64,000 bases of DNA from Intestinimonas massiliensis (ex Afouda et al. 2020) (GCF_001244995.1 NZ_LN869529.1:193454-257453); one strand, 5' to 3'. Shown: positions 28,290-37,951, counted from the first letter of the stretch. A program made the numbers and translations. Notes: generated by a model from the sequence alone, not told the origin.

Positions 28290-29602
28290 ACGGCGGCGGG
28301 CGCCTGCTCCGCCGGAGCGGGCGCAGCGGAGCCTTCCCCCTTGGCCAGGGCCCGGGCGTTGGCCAGCATCAGCTTGATGCGGTTTTCCTGGTTGATCTTG
28401 GTGGCGCCGGGGTCGTAGTCGATGGCCACGATGTTGGAGTTGGGGTAGTCGTCTTTCAGCTTGCGGATCATCCCCTTACCCACGATGTGGTTGGGCAGGC
28501 AGCCGAAGGGCTGGGTGCAGACGATGTTGGGCACCCCGGTGTGGATGAGCTCCAACATTTCAGCGGTGAGGAGCCAGCCCTCGCCCATCTTGTTGCCGTC
28601 CCCCAGATAGCCCTTGATGTAGTGGTGCAGCTCGTCGAAGTCGCCGGGCGCTCGGAAGCGGCCGGAACGGTTGAGGGCGTCGATCATGGCCCGCTGGTAC
28701 TTCTTAATGTAGCCGGCGAAGATCTGGCAGAACTTCTGCTTGATCCACCTGCCGCCGTAGATGTCCACATCCACGTCCCGGTTATAGATCTTGAAGATGA
28801 CGAAGTCGGTGAGGCCGGGCACCACCGGCTCGGCTCCCTCTGAGAGGAGGAACTGCTCCAGATTGTTGTTGCCCAGGGGGGAATACTTGACGTAGATCTC
28901 ACCCACCACGCCCACCCGGACCTTGGGCTCGCCGGCCACCGGGATGGCCTGGAAGCGGTCGATGATGCGGTCGAAGTTGGCGATCATGGACTTGTAGCTC
29001 ATGCCCTTGCCCCGGCCCATATCGTCCAGCAGGAAGTCCATGCACACGCGGATGGCCCGGTCGGTGTCGCCGGGGTTTACCTCGTAGGGACGGACCTGGT
29101 TGGAGACGTTCATCAGAAGATCGCCGTAGAATACGGCGTAAAGGGCCTTGCGGATGAAGGGCAGGGTGAGGGAGAAGCCGGGGTTTTTCTCCAGGCCGGA
29201 CAGATTCACCGAGATGACGGGGACGAAGGCCAGATCGGCCTTCTCCAGCGCCTTGCGGAGCATGTGGATGTAGTTGGAGGCCCGGCAGCCGCCGCCGGTC
29301 TGGGTGATGACCAGGGCGACCTTGTGGGGGTCGTACTTGCCGCTTTTCACCGCGTCGATGAGCTGGCCGATGACCAGGATGGCGGGGAAGCAGGCGTCGT
29401 TGTGGACGTATTTCTGTCCATAGTCCAGGATGCTCTTGCCGGAGGTGTTGAGCATCTCCACCTTGTAGCCCATGGTCTGGATGACCCGCACCAGCATGGC
29501 GAAGTGCATGGGGAGCATCTGGGGCACCAGCAGGGTGTACTCCTCCTTCATCTCCTTGGTGAACAGGAGGCGGCCGGTATTGTCGTAGACTAATTCTGCC
29601 AT
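28286..29602 (-). CDS. 2-hydroxyacyl-CoA dehydratase subunit-like protein
   Basis: A 438-residue protein of the HgdB/FldB-like dehydratase family that pairs with ATP-driven activases. Visible cysteines include those in NDACFPA, TGGGCRAS and TQPFGCLPNH, suitable for an Fe-S cluster. The open frame runs to 29641, but the ATG at 29602 has an AAAGGA upstream and gives the standard N-terminus. It follows the activase by 54 bp. In many relatives the two parts are fused in one protein of about 1,400 residues; here they are separate. The physiological substrate is not known for this group. Confidence 0.8.
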   Translation of the reverse strand: MAELVYDNTGRLLFTKEMKEEYTLLVPQMLPMHFAMLVRVIQTMGYKVEMLNTSGKSILDYGQKYVHNDACFPAILVIGQLIDAVKSGKYDPHKVALVITQTGGGCRASNYIHMLRKALEKADLAFVPVISVNLSGLEKNPGFSLTLPFIRKALYAVFYGDLLMNVSNQVRPYEVNPGDTDRAIRVCMDFLLDDMGRGKGMSYKSMIANFDRIIDRFQAIPVAGEPKVRVGVVGEIYVKYSPLGNNNLEQFLLSEGAEPVVPGLTDFVIFKIYNRDVDVDIYGGRWIKQKFCQIFAGYIKKYQRAMIDALNRSGRFRAPGDFDELHHYIKGYLGDGNKMGEGWLLTAEMLELIHTGVPNIVCTQPFGCLPNHIVGKGMIRKLKDDYPNSNIVAIDYDPGATKINQENRIKLMLANARALAKGEGSAAPAPAEQAPAAV

Positions 29603-29656
29603 AACACGTTGATCCTTTCGTCTGCGCGTATCGAGATCCAAAGACCGGGCGGGGCC

Positions 29657-32620
29657 TCAGCCGGCGGCCTCCCGGCCCGGAGCGCCGTCCCTGGCCCTGC
29701 GGGCGTCCATGGCGGCCATCAGGGACCGGATGCGGATCTTCACCGCGCCCAGGTTGTTGATGTCGTCAATTTTGAGCTGGGTGTACAGCTTGCCGCCGCT
29801 CTCCAGGATGGAGCGCAGCTCGTCGGTGGTGATGGCGTCGGTGCCGCAGCCGAAGGAGACTAGCTGCACCACCTGCATATCGCTCTGGGTGCAGACGTAC
29901 CGAGCGGCGTTGTACATCCGGCTCTGGAAGGTCCACTGGTTGAGAACCTTCCGGGGGGCATAGCCCTCCAGGTAGCTCAGGGCATCCTCCGTGACCAGTA
30001 CGAAGCCGAAGGAGGTGATGAGGTCGTTGATGCCGTGGTTGATCTCCGGGTCGATGTGGTAGGGCCGGCCGCAGACCACGATAATGGGCATGCCGTGCGC
30101 CCGGGCGTAGTCGATGTACGCCTTGCCGGTCTGCCGCACGTCCTGGACATAGGCGTCGTAGGCGGCATAGGCGGCGTCCACGGCCCCCTCCGTCTCCCGC
30201 TTGGGAATGCCGAAATCGGCCTCCATCATCTTGACCGCCCGCTTTTTGAAGTCCTTGCGCCGCCACAGGCCCACATAGGGGTCCAGGAAGCGGGTCTGCT
30301 TCAAAACGGGCATGTTGGCGGCCAGAAGCTCGGGATAGTAGGCCACCACCGGACAGTTGAAGTGGTTGTCCCCAATGCCCTCGTCGTTGTTATAAGACAT
30401 GCAGGGGTACCAGATGGCGTCCACGCCGGCCTCCACCAGAGCCTCCACATGGCCGTGGAGCAGCTTGGCCGGATAGCACACCGTATCCGAGGGGATGGTG
30501 TGCTGGCCCTTGAGGTAGAGCTTTCGGGAGGACTCCGGAGAGAGGACCACCTCAAAGTTGAGCCTGGTGAAGAAGGCGAACCAGAAGGGGAGATTTTCGT
30601 ACATGTTCAGGCCGAAGGGGATGCCGATGCGACCTCGGGAGCCGTCGCCCTCCCCCTTGCCCTTCAGGGCGCGGAGCTTCTGGTATTTATAGGTCATCAG
30701 GTCGGGGTTCTCCACCTTCTCCTTGCCCAGGGGGCGGGAGCAGCGGTTGCCCGAGATGAAGCGTCGCCCGCCGTCAAACTGGTTGACGGTGAGGGAGCAG
30801 TGGTTGGTGCACAGGTTGCACGTGACGGGCTTTGCCGCATGGGTAAAGGCCTCCAGAGCCCTGGCGTCCAGCAGGGCGGAGCGCTCCAGCCCCAGGTCCC
30901 GGGCGGCCAGGGCGGCCCCGAAGGCTCCCATCAGCCCGGCGATGGTGGGCCGGGTCACGTTGCGGCCCAGCTCCTGCTCGAAGGCCCGCAATACCGCGTT
31001 GTTGAGGAAGGTGCCGCCCTGGACCACGATGTGCCGGCCCAGGTCGTCGGCGTTGGCGGCCCGAATGACCTTGTAGACGGCGTTCTTTACGATGGAGATG
31101 GACAGGCCGGCGGAGATGTCCTCCACGCTGGCTCCGTCCTTCTGGGCCTGCTTGACGCTGGAGTTCATGAACACAGTGCACCGGGAGCCCAGGTTCACCG
31201 GATGCTTGGCGAACAGGCCCAGCCGGGAGAACTCCGCGATCTCGTAGCCCAGAGCCCGGGCGAAGGTCTCGATGAAGGAGCCGCAGCCGGAGGAGCAGGC
31301 CTCGTTGAGCATGATGGAGTCCACCGCGCCGTTGCGGATCTTGAAGCACTTCATGTCCTGGCCGCCGATGTCGATGATGAAGTCCACGTCGGGCTGAAAG
31401 TGGGCGGCGGCGTTGTAGTGGGCCATGGTCTCCACCAAACCCAGGTCACAGCCGAAGGCGTTTTTGATCAGGTCCTCGCCGTAGCCGGTGACGGCCGAGC
31501 CACGGATGACGATGCGGCTGCCGCACAGGGCGTAGATCTTCTTGAGCTGGTCCAGCACCACCGCCACGGGGTCGCCCCGGTTGGACTGGTAGTAGGTGTA
31601 TAGCAGACCGCCGTCGGGGGCGATGAGCGTCAGCTTGGTGGTGGTGCTCCCGGCGTCGATGCCCAGATAGGCGTCGCCGGAATAGGTGTTCACATCCACC
31701 TCGGGGGGGTGGTTGGCGTCGTGCCGGGCCAGGAAGGCGTCAAAGTCGGCCTGATCGGTGAACAGGGGGGGCATGGTGTCCACCGTATTGGTGGCGTCCA
31801 CGCTCTCCTCCAGCTTTCTCAGCAGTTCGTCGAAGGGGTGCTCGGCGTAATCCGAGGCGCACAGGGCCGCGCCGATGCCGGCAAAGCAGTCCCCATCGGC
31901 CGGGAAGACGGCGTGCTCCCCGTCCAGATGCAGGGTCTCCACGAACCGCTCCCGCAGGCCGTAGAGGAAGTGCAGCGGGCCGCCCAGAAAGACGATCTTG
32001 CCCTTGAGCGCACGGCCCTGGGTGAGGCCGGCCACGGTCTGGTCCACCACGGCCTGGAAGATGGAGGCCGCCACGTCCTCCTTCCGCCCGCCCTGGTTGA
32101 GGATGGGCTGAATGTCACTTTTGGCGAACACGCCGCAGCGGGAGGCGATGGGGTAGATCTTCTCGTGCTTCAGGGACAGCCGGTCCAGCTCGTCGATGGA
32201 CACGTTCATCAGCGTGGCCATCTGGTCGATGAAGGCCCCGGTGCCGCCGGCGCAGGAGCCGTTCATGCGCTCTTCCAGAGCGCCGCCGAAGAAGATGATC
32301 TTGGCATCCTCGCCGCCCAACTCAATGACGGCGTCGGTGCCCGGTATGTAGGTGTTGACGGCGGCGGCGGTGGCGTAGACCTCCTGCACGAAGTCGATGC
32401 CGGCAGCCTTGGCCACGCCCAGGCCGGCCGAGCCGGTGATGACCAGGCGCACGTCCTTGCCCGCCAGCTTGTCCTGGATGCTGTGCAGAGTCTCGCAGGC
32501 CCGCTCCCGGGCCTTGGAGTAGTGCCGCTCATAGGAGCGGAACAGCAGCTTGTTCTGTTCGTCCAGCACCACCACCTTGACGGTAGTGGAGCCGATGTCG
32601 ATGCCGATACGAAGGCTCAT
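29657..32620 (-). CDS. Acyl-CoA dehydratase activase (tandem BadF/BadG domains plus DUF2229)
   Basis: A 987-residue ATPase. Two ASKHA activase domains are present, starting GIDIGSTTVKVVV (residue 5) and GIDAGSTTTKLTL (near 322). Each carries the cluster-binding loop with a Cys (GSCAGGTGAF and ACSSGCGSF). A DUF2229 region follows from about residue 630, with CNLCTNHC, DTVCYPAK and YPCMSYN. HgdC-type activases pass an electron to a dehydratase using ATP. The first gene of a four-gene operon with a good promoter. The two-domain form is common in Clostridia, but its substrate is unassigned. Confidence 0.85.
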   Translation of the reverse strand: MSLRIGIDIGSTTVKVVVLDEQNKLLFRSYERHYSKARERACETLHSIQDKLAGKDVRLVITGSAGLGVAKAAGIDFVQEVYATAAAVNTYIPGTDAVIELGGEDAKIIFFGGALEERMNGSCAGGTGAFIDQMATLMNVSIDELDRLSLKHEKIYPIASRCGVFAKSDIQPILNQGGRKEDVAASIFQAVVDQTVAGLTQGRALKGKIVFLGGPLHFLYGLRERFVETLHLDGEHAVFPADGDCFAGIGAALCASDYAEHPFDELLRKLEESVDATNTVDTMPPLFTDQADFDAFLARHDANHPPEVDVNTYSGDAYLGIDAGSTTTKLTLIAPDGGLLYTYYQSNRGDPVAVVLDQLKKIYALCGSRIVIRGSAVTGYGEDLIKNAFGCDLGLVETMAHYNAAAHFQPDVDFIIDIGGQDMKCFKIRNGAVDSIMLNEACSSGCGSFIETFARALGYEIAEFSRLGLFAKHPVNLGSRCTVFMNSSVKQAQKDGASVEDISAGLSISIVKNAVYKVIRAANADDLGRHIVVQGGTFLNNAVLRAFEQELGRNVTRPTIAGLMGAFGAALAARDLGLERSALLDARALEAFTHAAKPVTCNLCTNHCSLTVNQFDGGRRFISGNRCSRPLGKEKVENPDLMTYKYQKLRALKGKGEGDGSRGRIGIPFGLNMYENLPFWFAFFTRLNFEVVLSPESSRKLYLKGQHTIPSDTVCYPAKLLHGHVEALVEAGVDAIWYPCMSYNNDEGIGDNHFNCPVVAYYPELLAANMPVLKQTRFLDPYVGLWRRKDFKKRAVKMMEADFGIPKRETEGAVDAAYAAYDAYVQDVRQTGKAYIDYARAHGMPIIVVCGRPYHIDPEINHGINDLITSFGFVLVTEDALSYLEGYAPRKVLNQWTFQSRMYNAARYVCTQSDMQVVQLVSFGCGTDAITTDELRSILESGGKLYTQLKIDDINNLGAVKIRIRSLMAAMDARRARDGAPGREAAG

Positions 32621-32674
32621 AGGTTCACCTCAAGACGCCGGAGAACCCCGGCGAAACATGTTTTCGTGGCCTCT

Positions 32675-32703
32675 ATCATATAACAAATCGACAGCGTTTA
32701 CAA
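32675..32703 (-). promoter_or_regulatory. Promoter of activase operon
   Basis: Minus-strand -35 TTGTAA (32703-32698) and -10 TATGAT (32680-32675), 17-bp spacer, 55 bases before the activase start. Confidence 0.7.
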
Positions 32704-32821
32704 TAAAAAAGTGTAAACAAAAAGCAGAAAAACCTAGGGAAATAGAGGAATATATAAGGCAGGTCACCGAAGCCTCTTTCATCGGTTCAACACACAGGTG
32801 AATGCGTGTACGCAATCCCAC

Positions 32822-33013
32822 CTAACTGGAGAGAGACAGTCGCTCCGTCGCCTCCGTCCATTCCGATGAGGGGGCGGGGGCCATGCCGCCGAAATACAGG
32901 GACACGTCCCCTACGCCGGAGTTCAGCTCCAGCCGGTCCGGGCCGTCGCCCTCCGGGAACGCCTGGACAGCCGCCCCATTCAAGATGCACTTTCCAACGC
33001 CTGCGTTTATCCA
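32822..33013 (-). pseudogene. Remnant of a DUF4097-like (beta-helix) gene, C-terminal part
   Basis: One minus-strand frame reads about 63 residues, with the pattern NAGVGKCILNG then DRLELNSGVGDVSLYFGG, ending in a TAG at 32824-32822. The repeated short beta-strand turns resemble the C-terminus of DUF4097 adhesin-like proteins. A TAA stop immediately precedes the open stretch and there is no start codon or ribosome site, so the rest has been lost. GC content matches the host and changes sharply to AT-rich at about 33015. Alternatively it is chance coding-like sequence. Confidence 0.35.
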
Positions 33014-33171
33014 TTACTATACCCCTCTGCTGTCAAAGGACCGTAAAAAACCTTAAGACTTTCTAAAAATGGAGACTGAGCCCGTTGAAAATAGGGACCA
33101 TTCGATAACATAAGCATAGGTATCTATTCCACCTTAAAATGCAGCTTTAAACTTTTATATTATATTGATAA

Positions 33172-33199
33172 TTGACAAAACATATTTTTATATTATAAT
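33172..33199 (+). promoter_or_regulatory. Near-consensus promoter of the AT-rich island
   Basis: -35 TTGACA (33172-33177) and -10 TATAAT (33194-33199), 16-bp spacer. This is the best match to the sigma-A consensus in the window and is followed by AGGAGGG about 30 bases downstream. Confidence 0.8.
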
Positions 33200-33237
33200 C
33201 AAAATATGTTAAATACACCAAAAATATAGGAGGGAGA

Positions 33238-33612
33238 TGATATCAATGCAGTAGAAACCTGATCAAATTTAATTTTTTACTCTCCTACTGTAGTAGCAAC
33301 TAGAAGCCTAAACTGGAATGGTTTGGGAGACCCATTTACAAGTCAATATAATGCAACTGCCGAGCGAGTGAGCAAGCAATCCAAGGTATGTTAAAATCTA
33401 TTTTGGGTGCGTTTATTGGCAAGAGTTTTCCCTATCAGGGGTCGCTCTCTACGATTCTGGCAGCCATTCTGCCTCATCTGTATGAGGCCATTCAAAACAA
33501 CTATGGTGCCACACAAAAAACGATTTGGCTTGAGCGCACATACTGGCTCAAAGACGATTATTCCGCATACAGATATCAAGATTCGTTGTGTTGGGAGGAG
33601 GTATCCGCATGA
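33238..33612 (+). pseudogene. Decayed gene for a small, possibly secreted protein
   Basis: An AGGAGGG site leads to an ATG (33238) that meets a stop after five codons. A neighbouring frame is then open (about 43 codons, including NWNGLGDPF and NATAERVSKQ). The frame ending at 33612 continues with LKSILGAFIGKSF, an amphipathic/hydrophobic stretch, and a Tyr/Trp-rich tail (TYWLKDDYSAYRY). Read with one stop and one frameshift, these form a single protein of about 125 residues. The final stop overlaps the next start codon (ATGA), showing the last frame was once translated. Family unknown; by eye it recalls secreted bacteriocin-like proteins. Confidence 0.4.
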
Positions 33613-33938
33613 CTGTCTTCACATTCTCCATCGCTCTCATTCTGGTCATCAGCATCGTCCATGTGGTGATCGCCCTTCAAAAAGATCATATCAAGCGAAC
33701 CGGAGGAGATTCCATTGTGGACGTCATCGGCGCAGTCGCTTTGGCGGGTACTACTCCTATCGCTCCTCCTCGGCAAACCATTTTGACATCTCTTCTTTTT
33801 CTCAACTGCGTCCTGCTGTCGTGCTATCTCCCAAGATTTTTCAAATACAAGGAAAACAGCGCACTGTTGCAGGAGAGCACCGTATTTTCATTGGGTGTCA
33901 CAGTTGTATCCGCCCTTTGCCTCCCATTCCTTTTTTAA
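33609..33938 (+). CDS. Small three-helix membrane protein
   Basis: A 109-residue protein with hydrophobic segments at about 3-23, 58-76 and 90-108, separated by short charged loops. GGGAGGAGG lies 7 bases before the ATG, and the start overlaps the preceding stop by 4 bases. I do not recognise the family. Its size, coupling and position after a possible secreted peptide would suit an immunity protein, but that is inference only. Codon use and base composition are AT-rich, like the rest of the island. Confidence 0.6.
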   Translation: MTVFTFSIALILVISIVHVVIALQKDHIKRTGGDSIVDVIGAVALAGTTPIAPPRQTILTSLLFLNCVLLSCYLPRFFKYKENSALLQESTVFSLGVTVVSALCLPFLF

Positions 33939-33951
33939 GGTCTCAAAAAGC

Positions 33952-33992
33952 ATTCCTCCACCGCTCTACAGGGCAGTGGCGGAATTATTTTT
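33952..33992 (+). terminator. Terminator after small membrane-protein gene
   Basis: An imperfect stem of about 14 bp with two mismatches (arms near 33952-33966 and 33971-33985) is followed by ATTTTTG. Confidence 0.6.
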
Positions 33993-34109
33993 GAGCAAAT
34001 ATCCCTGTATTTCTCTCTGCTTTTAGCCTATTCCCGGTCGTGTCAAGAATTTCTGTGCAACTAAAATTGGAAAGCGGCAATTGGTCTGAATTATGAAAGG
34101 AGACTACAG

Positions 34110-34616
34110 ATGAAAAATACAAAGTGGTTATGTCTTTTACTAATCGTGACGGCCGGGTTGACTTCATGCCGCACGGCACAAGAAAAAATGGATTTTACCA
34201 TTTCAGCGCACCATTATAACGGTACTCCCAGCGAGATCGTCAGCTTTTTGAACGACGCCAATGAGGATGAGAGCGCTGTCATTCCGGATTTTGTAGCATC
34301 CAAGGAACAGATTGCAATTACCGGCGAGGACGGCACTCTGGGCGCCTATCTCACGTTTACAACCGATGAGAGCGGGTACACGACGGAAATCAAATTTTAT
34401 TTTCCGTCTCCCGAGGCAGTGGAAAAAGGGAGCCGCTATCTGAGCTTACTATTCACAGAGATACTGGGCGATGAGGAGGCCTCGGCCGAGTGTGTGGAGC
34501 TGATATTGGAATCTCGCCGGAACGAGGGGATGGGCATGACCAAGCAGGAAAACGGAAGCAGCATAACGTCCATGATGACGAAGGGCTCCACGACGGTACG
34601 CATGGTTCCCGACTAA
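34110..34616 (+). CDS. Lipoprotein of unknown function in AT-rich island
   Basis: A 168-residue protein with a typical signal peptide and lipobox (LTSC, Cys20). AAAGGAG lies 8 bases before the ATG. The mature part has an acidic alpha/beta character with no cysteine or catalytic motif; no family was recognised. It is lower in GC than flanking genes, suggesting transfer with the preceding small genes. It ends against a strong bidirectional terminator. Confidence 0.6.
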   Translation: MKNTKWLCLLLIVTAGLTSCRTAQEKMDFTISAHHYNGTPSEIVSFLNDANEDESAVIPDFVASKEQIAITGEDGTLGAYLTFTTDESGYTTEIKFYFPSPEAVEKGSRYLSLLFTEILGDEEASAECVELILESRRNEGMGMTKQENGSSITSMMTKGSTTVRMVPD

Positions 34617-34661
34617 AAATGGGGCGTCCAGGGCACCGCGCGGTTTTGCGTTCGTAAAATG

Positions 34662-34693
34662 AAAAGGAGAGACGGGCTGCCGTCTCTCCTTTT
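34662..34693. terminator. Bidirectional terminator at end of island
   Basis: A perfect 14-bp stem (34662-34675 / 34680-34693) with AAAA/TTTT ends lies between converging genes. Confidence 0.9.
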
Positions 34694-34734
34694 ACGATCA
34701 GAGGGGATATTTTGCCGCGCCGGAGGAAAAGATG

Positions 34735-35247
34735 TCAGCTCAGGGCGTCCTTGATGGAGTCGTAGACCGCGTCCTGGTTTTCGCACATGACCAGCAGCAC
34801 GGTGCCGTCCTCCAGGGTGCCTACCTTGGCCTCCTTGGCGATCTCGTACTGATCGGCCAGGTACTGTTCAAAGCTGCGCTTCTGGTTTTCCACAAAGCTG
34901 TTGAGCCCCTCCAGCACCAGGTCCTCCTTGCCGGCGGCGGGCAGGATGGCGGCTACGCCGTAGGCCCGGACGTTCATGGCAGAGACCGAGATGGCATAGG
35001 CCGTCATGTCCTCCTCGGATACGTTCAGCAGGCCGAAAATCAGCTCGGCCATGTCGTCGTCGGACGAGGTGAGGATGGTGTTGTACTCGTTGTCCTCCTC
35101 GCTCCGGGCTCCCTCGATGGCGGCCTTGTAGGCGGCGGTCATCTCCTCGGGGGTCTTGGGGCTCTCGGCGGGCTTGCCGTCGGCGCAGCCGGCGAGGGCC
35201 AGCGCCAGCAGCAGAGCGGACAGGGTCAGGGAAAGCGTGCGTCTCAT
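34735..35247 (-). CDS. DUF4358 domain lipoprotein
   Basis: A 170-residue lipoprotein: signal peptide and lipobox LAGC (Cys21), then a DUF4358 domain running to the end. The domain has alternating helices, the conserved [19 protein letters not shown] region, and a terminal [16 protein letters not shown]. The family's function is unknown; members sit on the surface of Firmicutes. AAGGAGG precedes the ATG at 35247, which overlaps the clpC stop by 4 bases (ATGA). Coupling of a surface lipoprotein to clpC is unusual. Confidence 0.85.
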   Translation of the reverse strand: MRRTLSLTLSALLLALALAGCADGKPAESPKTPEEMTAAYKAAIEGARSEEDNEYNTILTSSDDDMAELIFGLLNVSEEDMTAYAISVSAMNVRAYGVAAILPAAGKEDLVLEGLNSFVENQKRSFEQYLADQYEIAKEAKVGTLEDGTVLLVMCENQDAVYDSIKDALS

Positions 35248-37775
35248 GCGCGGGGTTCCTCCTTTTTCATTGGTGTGGACGGCGCGGGCGGGATGGCGGG
35301 GGGATCGGACTCCGGAGGCAGGACGGTGAGGGCCACCTTTCCCTCCCGGGCATCCGCCAGCAGGGCGGCCCCCTGCTTCAGCGTCCCGGAGAGCAGCAGC
35401 TCGGCGGCGGGGTCCTCCACCTGGGCCCGGATGGTGCGCCGGAGGGGCCGGGCTCCGTAAGCCGGGTCGAAGCCGTCCCGGGCCAGCAGGTCCAGGGCCT
35501 CCTCGCCGGTGCGCAGGGCCACCCCCAGCTTCTCCAGACGCTGCCCGACCGTGTCCAGCATCCGGCGGGCAATGTCTCGGATCTCCGGGCGGGTAAGCTG
35601 ACGGAAGACAATGACGTCGTCCAGCCGGTTCAGGAACTCCGGCCGGAAGACCTTTTTCAGGTCCCCCAGAATGGCCTCCCGCAGTTCCTCCACCGGCCGA
35701 GTCTCCCCAGAGCCGGCGGCGGAGAAGCCCAGCCGGCTGCCCTTGGCGGTGATGCGGGTGGCCCCCACGTTGGAGGTCATCACCACCACCGTGTTGCGGA
35801 AATCCACCTTGTGGCCCTGGGCGTCGGTGAGGACGCCGTCCTCCATGATCTGGAGAAGGATGCCCCACACGTCGGGATGGGCCTTCTCGATCTCATCGAA
35901 AAGGACCACAGAATAGGGCTTGCGCCGCACCTTTTCAGTGAGCTGTCCCCCTTCGTCGTGGCCCACATAGCCCGGCGGGGCGCCCAGAAGCCGGGAGACG
36001 GTGTGCTTTTCCATATACTCCGACATGTCGAAGCGGAGCAGGGCCTCCCCAGTGCCGAACAGGGCGGCGGCCAGGGCTTTGCACAGCTCGGTCTTGCCCA
36101 CGCCGGTGGGGCCCAGAAAGAGAAACGCGCCGGTGGGCCGGTCCGGGTCCTTCAGCCCCACCCGGCCCAGACGGACCGCGCGGGCCACTGCCCGCACCGC
36201 CTCGTTCTGACCCACCACCCGCCGGTGGAGCTCCTCCTCCAGATGGAGAAGCCGCTCCGACTCGGCCTGGGTCAGCGTGGTGACCGGGATGCCGGTCCAG
36301 CCTGCCACCACGGCGGCCACGTCCTCGGCCGTCACCTGGTTGACGGTATGGTCCAAATGCCACAGGGAGCGCTGCCGGGACAGCTCCCGTCGGAAGTCCC
36401 GCTCGGCGTCCCGGAGCATGGCGGCCTTCTCAAAGTCCTGGCCCCGGATGGCCTCCTCCTTCTCCCGGGCGGCCCGGTCAGCCCGCTCCTCCAGCTCCCG
36501 CAGGTCGGGGGGCGTGGACAACTTCTCCATCCGAACCCGGGAGGCGGCCTCGTCGATCAGGTCCACCGCCTTGTCGGGGAGAAAACGGTCGGTGAGGTAG
36601 CGGCAGGACAGGGAGACGGCGTGCTCCAGCGCCTCGTCGGTGATGGTCAGCTTGTGGTGGGCCTCGTAGCGGTCCCGCAGGCCCCGGAGAATGGCCAGGG
36701 CGGTGTCCGGATCGGGCTCATGGACGGTGACGGGCTGAAAGCGCCGCTCCAGCGCGGCGTCTTTTTCGATATACCGGCGGTATTCGTCCAGCGTGGTGGC
36801 CCCCACCACCTGGATCTCCCCCCGGCCCAAGGCGGGCTTGATGATGTTGGCCGCGTCGATGGCACCCTCAGCGCTGCCCGCCCCCACGATGGTGTGCAGC
36901 TCATCGAGAAAGAGGATTACGTCCCCAGCCCGGCGGACCTCGGCCAGCACGTTTTTCACCCGCTCCTCAAACTCGCCCCGGTACTTGGTGCCCGCCACCA
37001 TGCTGGACAGGTCCAGGGCCATGACCCGCTTGCCCCGCAGGTCCTCGGGCACCTCGCCGGAGATGATGCGCCGGGCCAGGCCCTCGGCAATGGCGGTCTT
37101 GCCCACGCCGGGTTCCCCGATGAGGGCGGGGTTGTTCTTCTGCCTCCGGGCCAGGATCTGGATGACCCGGCGGATTTCTTCCTCCCGGCCGATGACCGGG
37201 TCCAGGGCGCCATTGGCCGCCATGCGGGTCAGATCCCGGGAGAACTGGTCCAGCAGCTTGGTGTCCCCCCGCTCGGCGTAGTCCCGCTCCGGCTTGGGCC
37301 GGCCGGGGCTGCGGAAGGGGGGCGTGGGCTCCCCGCCCAGAGCGCTCATCAGGTCGTCGTAAAGCCGTTTGAGCTCCACGCCGCTGCCCGCCAGGATCCG
37401 GGCGGCCACGCCGTCCCCCTCCCGCAGCAGGCCCAGCAGCAGGTGCTCGGTGCCCACGTAGCGGTGGCCCAGTCCGGCGGCCTCCGACATGGCCAGCTCA
37501 ATGATCTTTTTGCACCGGGGGGTCAGCCCCTGGGAGGGCATGGGGACCGGGGCTCCCACTCCCACCAGCCGGGCAATGGAGCTGCGGATGGTCTCGGGCT
37601 CCAGACCGGCGTTGCGCAGCACCTTGGCGGCCACGCCCTGCCCCTCCCGGGACAGGCCCAGCAGCAGGTGCTCGGAGCCCACGTAGCCGTGACCCAACTG
37701 GGCGGAGGCCTCCTGTGCCAGACGCAGGGCGGCCTGGGCCCGCTGGGTGAATCTGTTTTCGCTGATGGAACTCAC
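35244..37775 (-). CDS. clpC: ATP-dependent Clp protease ATPase subunit ClpC
   Basis: An 843-residue AAA+ unfoldase feeding substrates to ClpP. The order is two Clp_N repeats (residues 5-145, each with [11 protein letters not shown] or [11 protein letters not shown]), the first ATPase with GEPGVGKT (near 222), a UVR segment (near 440-460), the second ATPase with GPTGVGKT (near 558), and the C-terminal D2 lid. The start is a GTG at 37775, overlapping the stop of a 59-residue ORF as GTGA; the frame extends to 38054 but the upstream part lacks homology. mcsA, mcsB and ctsR, usual neighbours, are absent. Confidence 0.95.
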   Translation of the reverse strand: MSSISENRFTQRAQAALRLAQEASAQLGHGYVGSEHLLLGLSREGQGVAAKVLRNAGLEPETIRSSIARLVGVGAPVPMPSQGLTPRCKKIIELAMSEAAGLGHRYVGTEHLLLGLLREGDGVAARILAGSGVELKRLYDDLMSALGGEPTPPFRSPGRPKPERDYAERGDTKLLDQFSRDLTRMAANGALDPVIGREEEIRRVIQILARRQKNNPALIGEPGVGKTAIAEGLARRIISGEVPEDLRGKRVMALDLSSMVAGTKYRGEFEERVKNVLAEVRRAGDVILFLDELHTIVGAGSAEGAIDAANIIKPALGRGEIQVVGATTLDEYRRYIEKDAALERRFQPVTVHEPDPDTALAILRGLRDRYEAHHKLTITDEALEHAVSLSCRYLTDRFLPDKAVDLIDEAASRVRMEKLSTPPDLRELEERADRAAREKEEAIRGQDFEKAAMLRDAERDFRRELSRQRSLWHLDHTVNQVTAEDVAAVVAGWTGIPVTTLTQAESERLLHLEEELHRRVVGQNEAVRAVARAVRLGRVGLKDPDRPTGAFLFLGPTGVGKTELCKALAAALFGTGEALLRFDMSEYMEKHTVSRLLGAPPGYVGHDEGGQLTEKVRRKPYSVVLFDEIEKAHPDVWGILLQIMEDGVLTDAQGHKVDFRNTVVVMTSNVGATRITAKGSRLGFSAAGSGETRPVEELREAILGDLKKVFRPEFLNRLDDVIVFRQLTRPEIRDIARRMLDTVGQRLEKLGVALRTGEEALDLLARDGFDPAYGARPLRRTIRAQVEDPAAELLLSGTLKQGAALLADAREGKVALTVLPPESDPPAIPPAPSTPMKKEEPRA

Positions 37776-37951
37776 TCCTTGGAGGCGCGCCCGGACTGGG
37801 AGGCGCGCGGTGTGTTGGCCGAAGCCGGCCCCGGAAGCGCCCGGATGCGGGGCAGCCGGGCGGCATGGGCCGCGCTGTGGGAGGCCCCCTCCAGCTCGGG
37901 GGTGAGGGAGCCGGACAGCTCGGCGGAAAAGCGGTTTTTGGATTCGCTCAT
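37772..37951 (-). CDS. 59-residue ORF overlapping the clpC start
   Basis: A small ORF reads [14 protein letters not shown] and continues with an Ala/Pro/Arg-rich, low-complexity tail. An AGAGGTG lies 5 bases before the ATG, and the stop overlaps the clpC GTG. No homology was recognised. clpC has no ribosome site of its own at a normal distance, because AAGGA directly abuts the GTG. Translation of this ORF may therefore be needed for efficient clpC initiation. Confidence 0.5.
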   Translation of the reverse strand: MSESKNRFSAELSGSLTPELEGASHSAAHAARLPRIRALPGPASANTPRASQSGRASKE

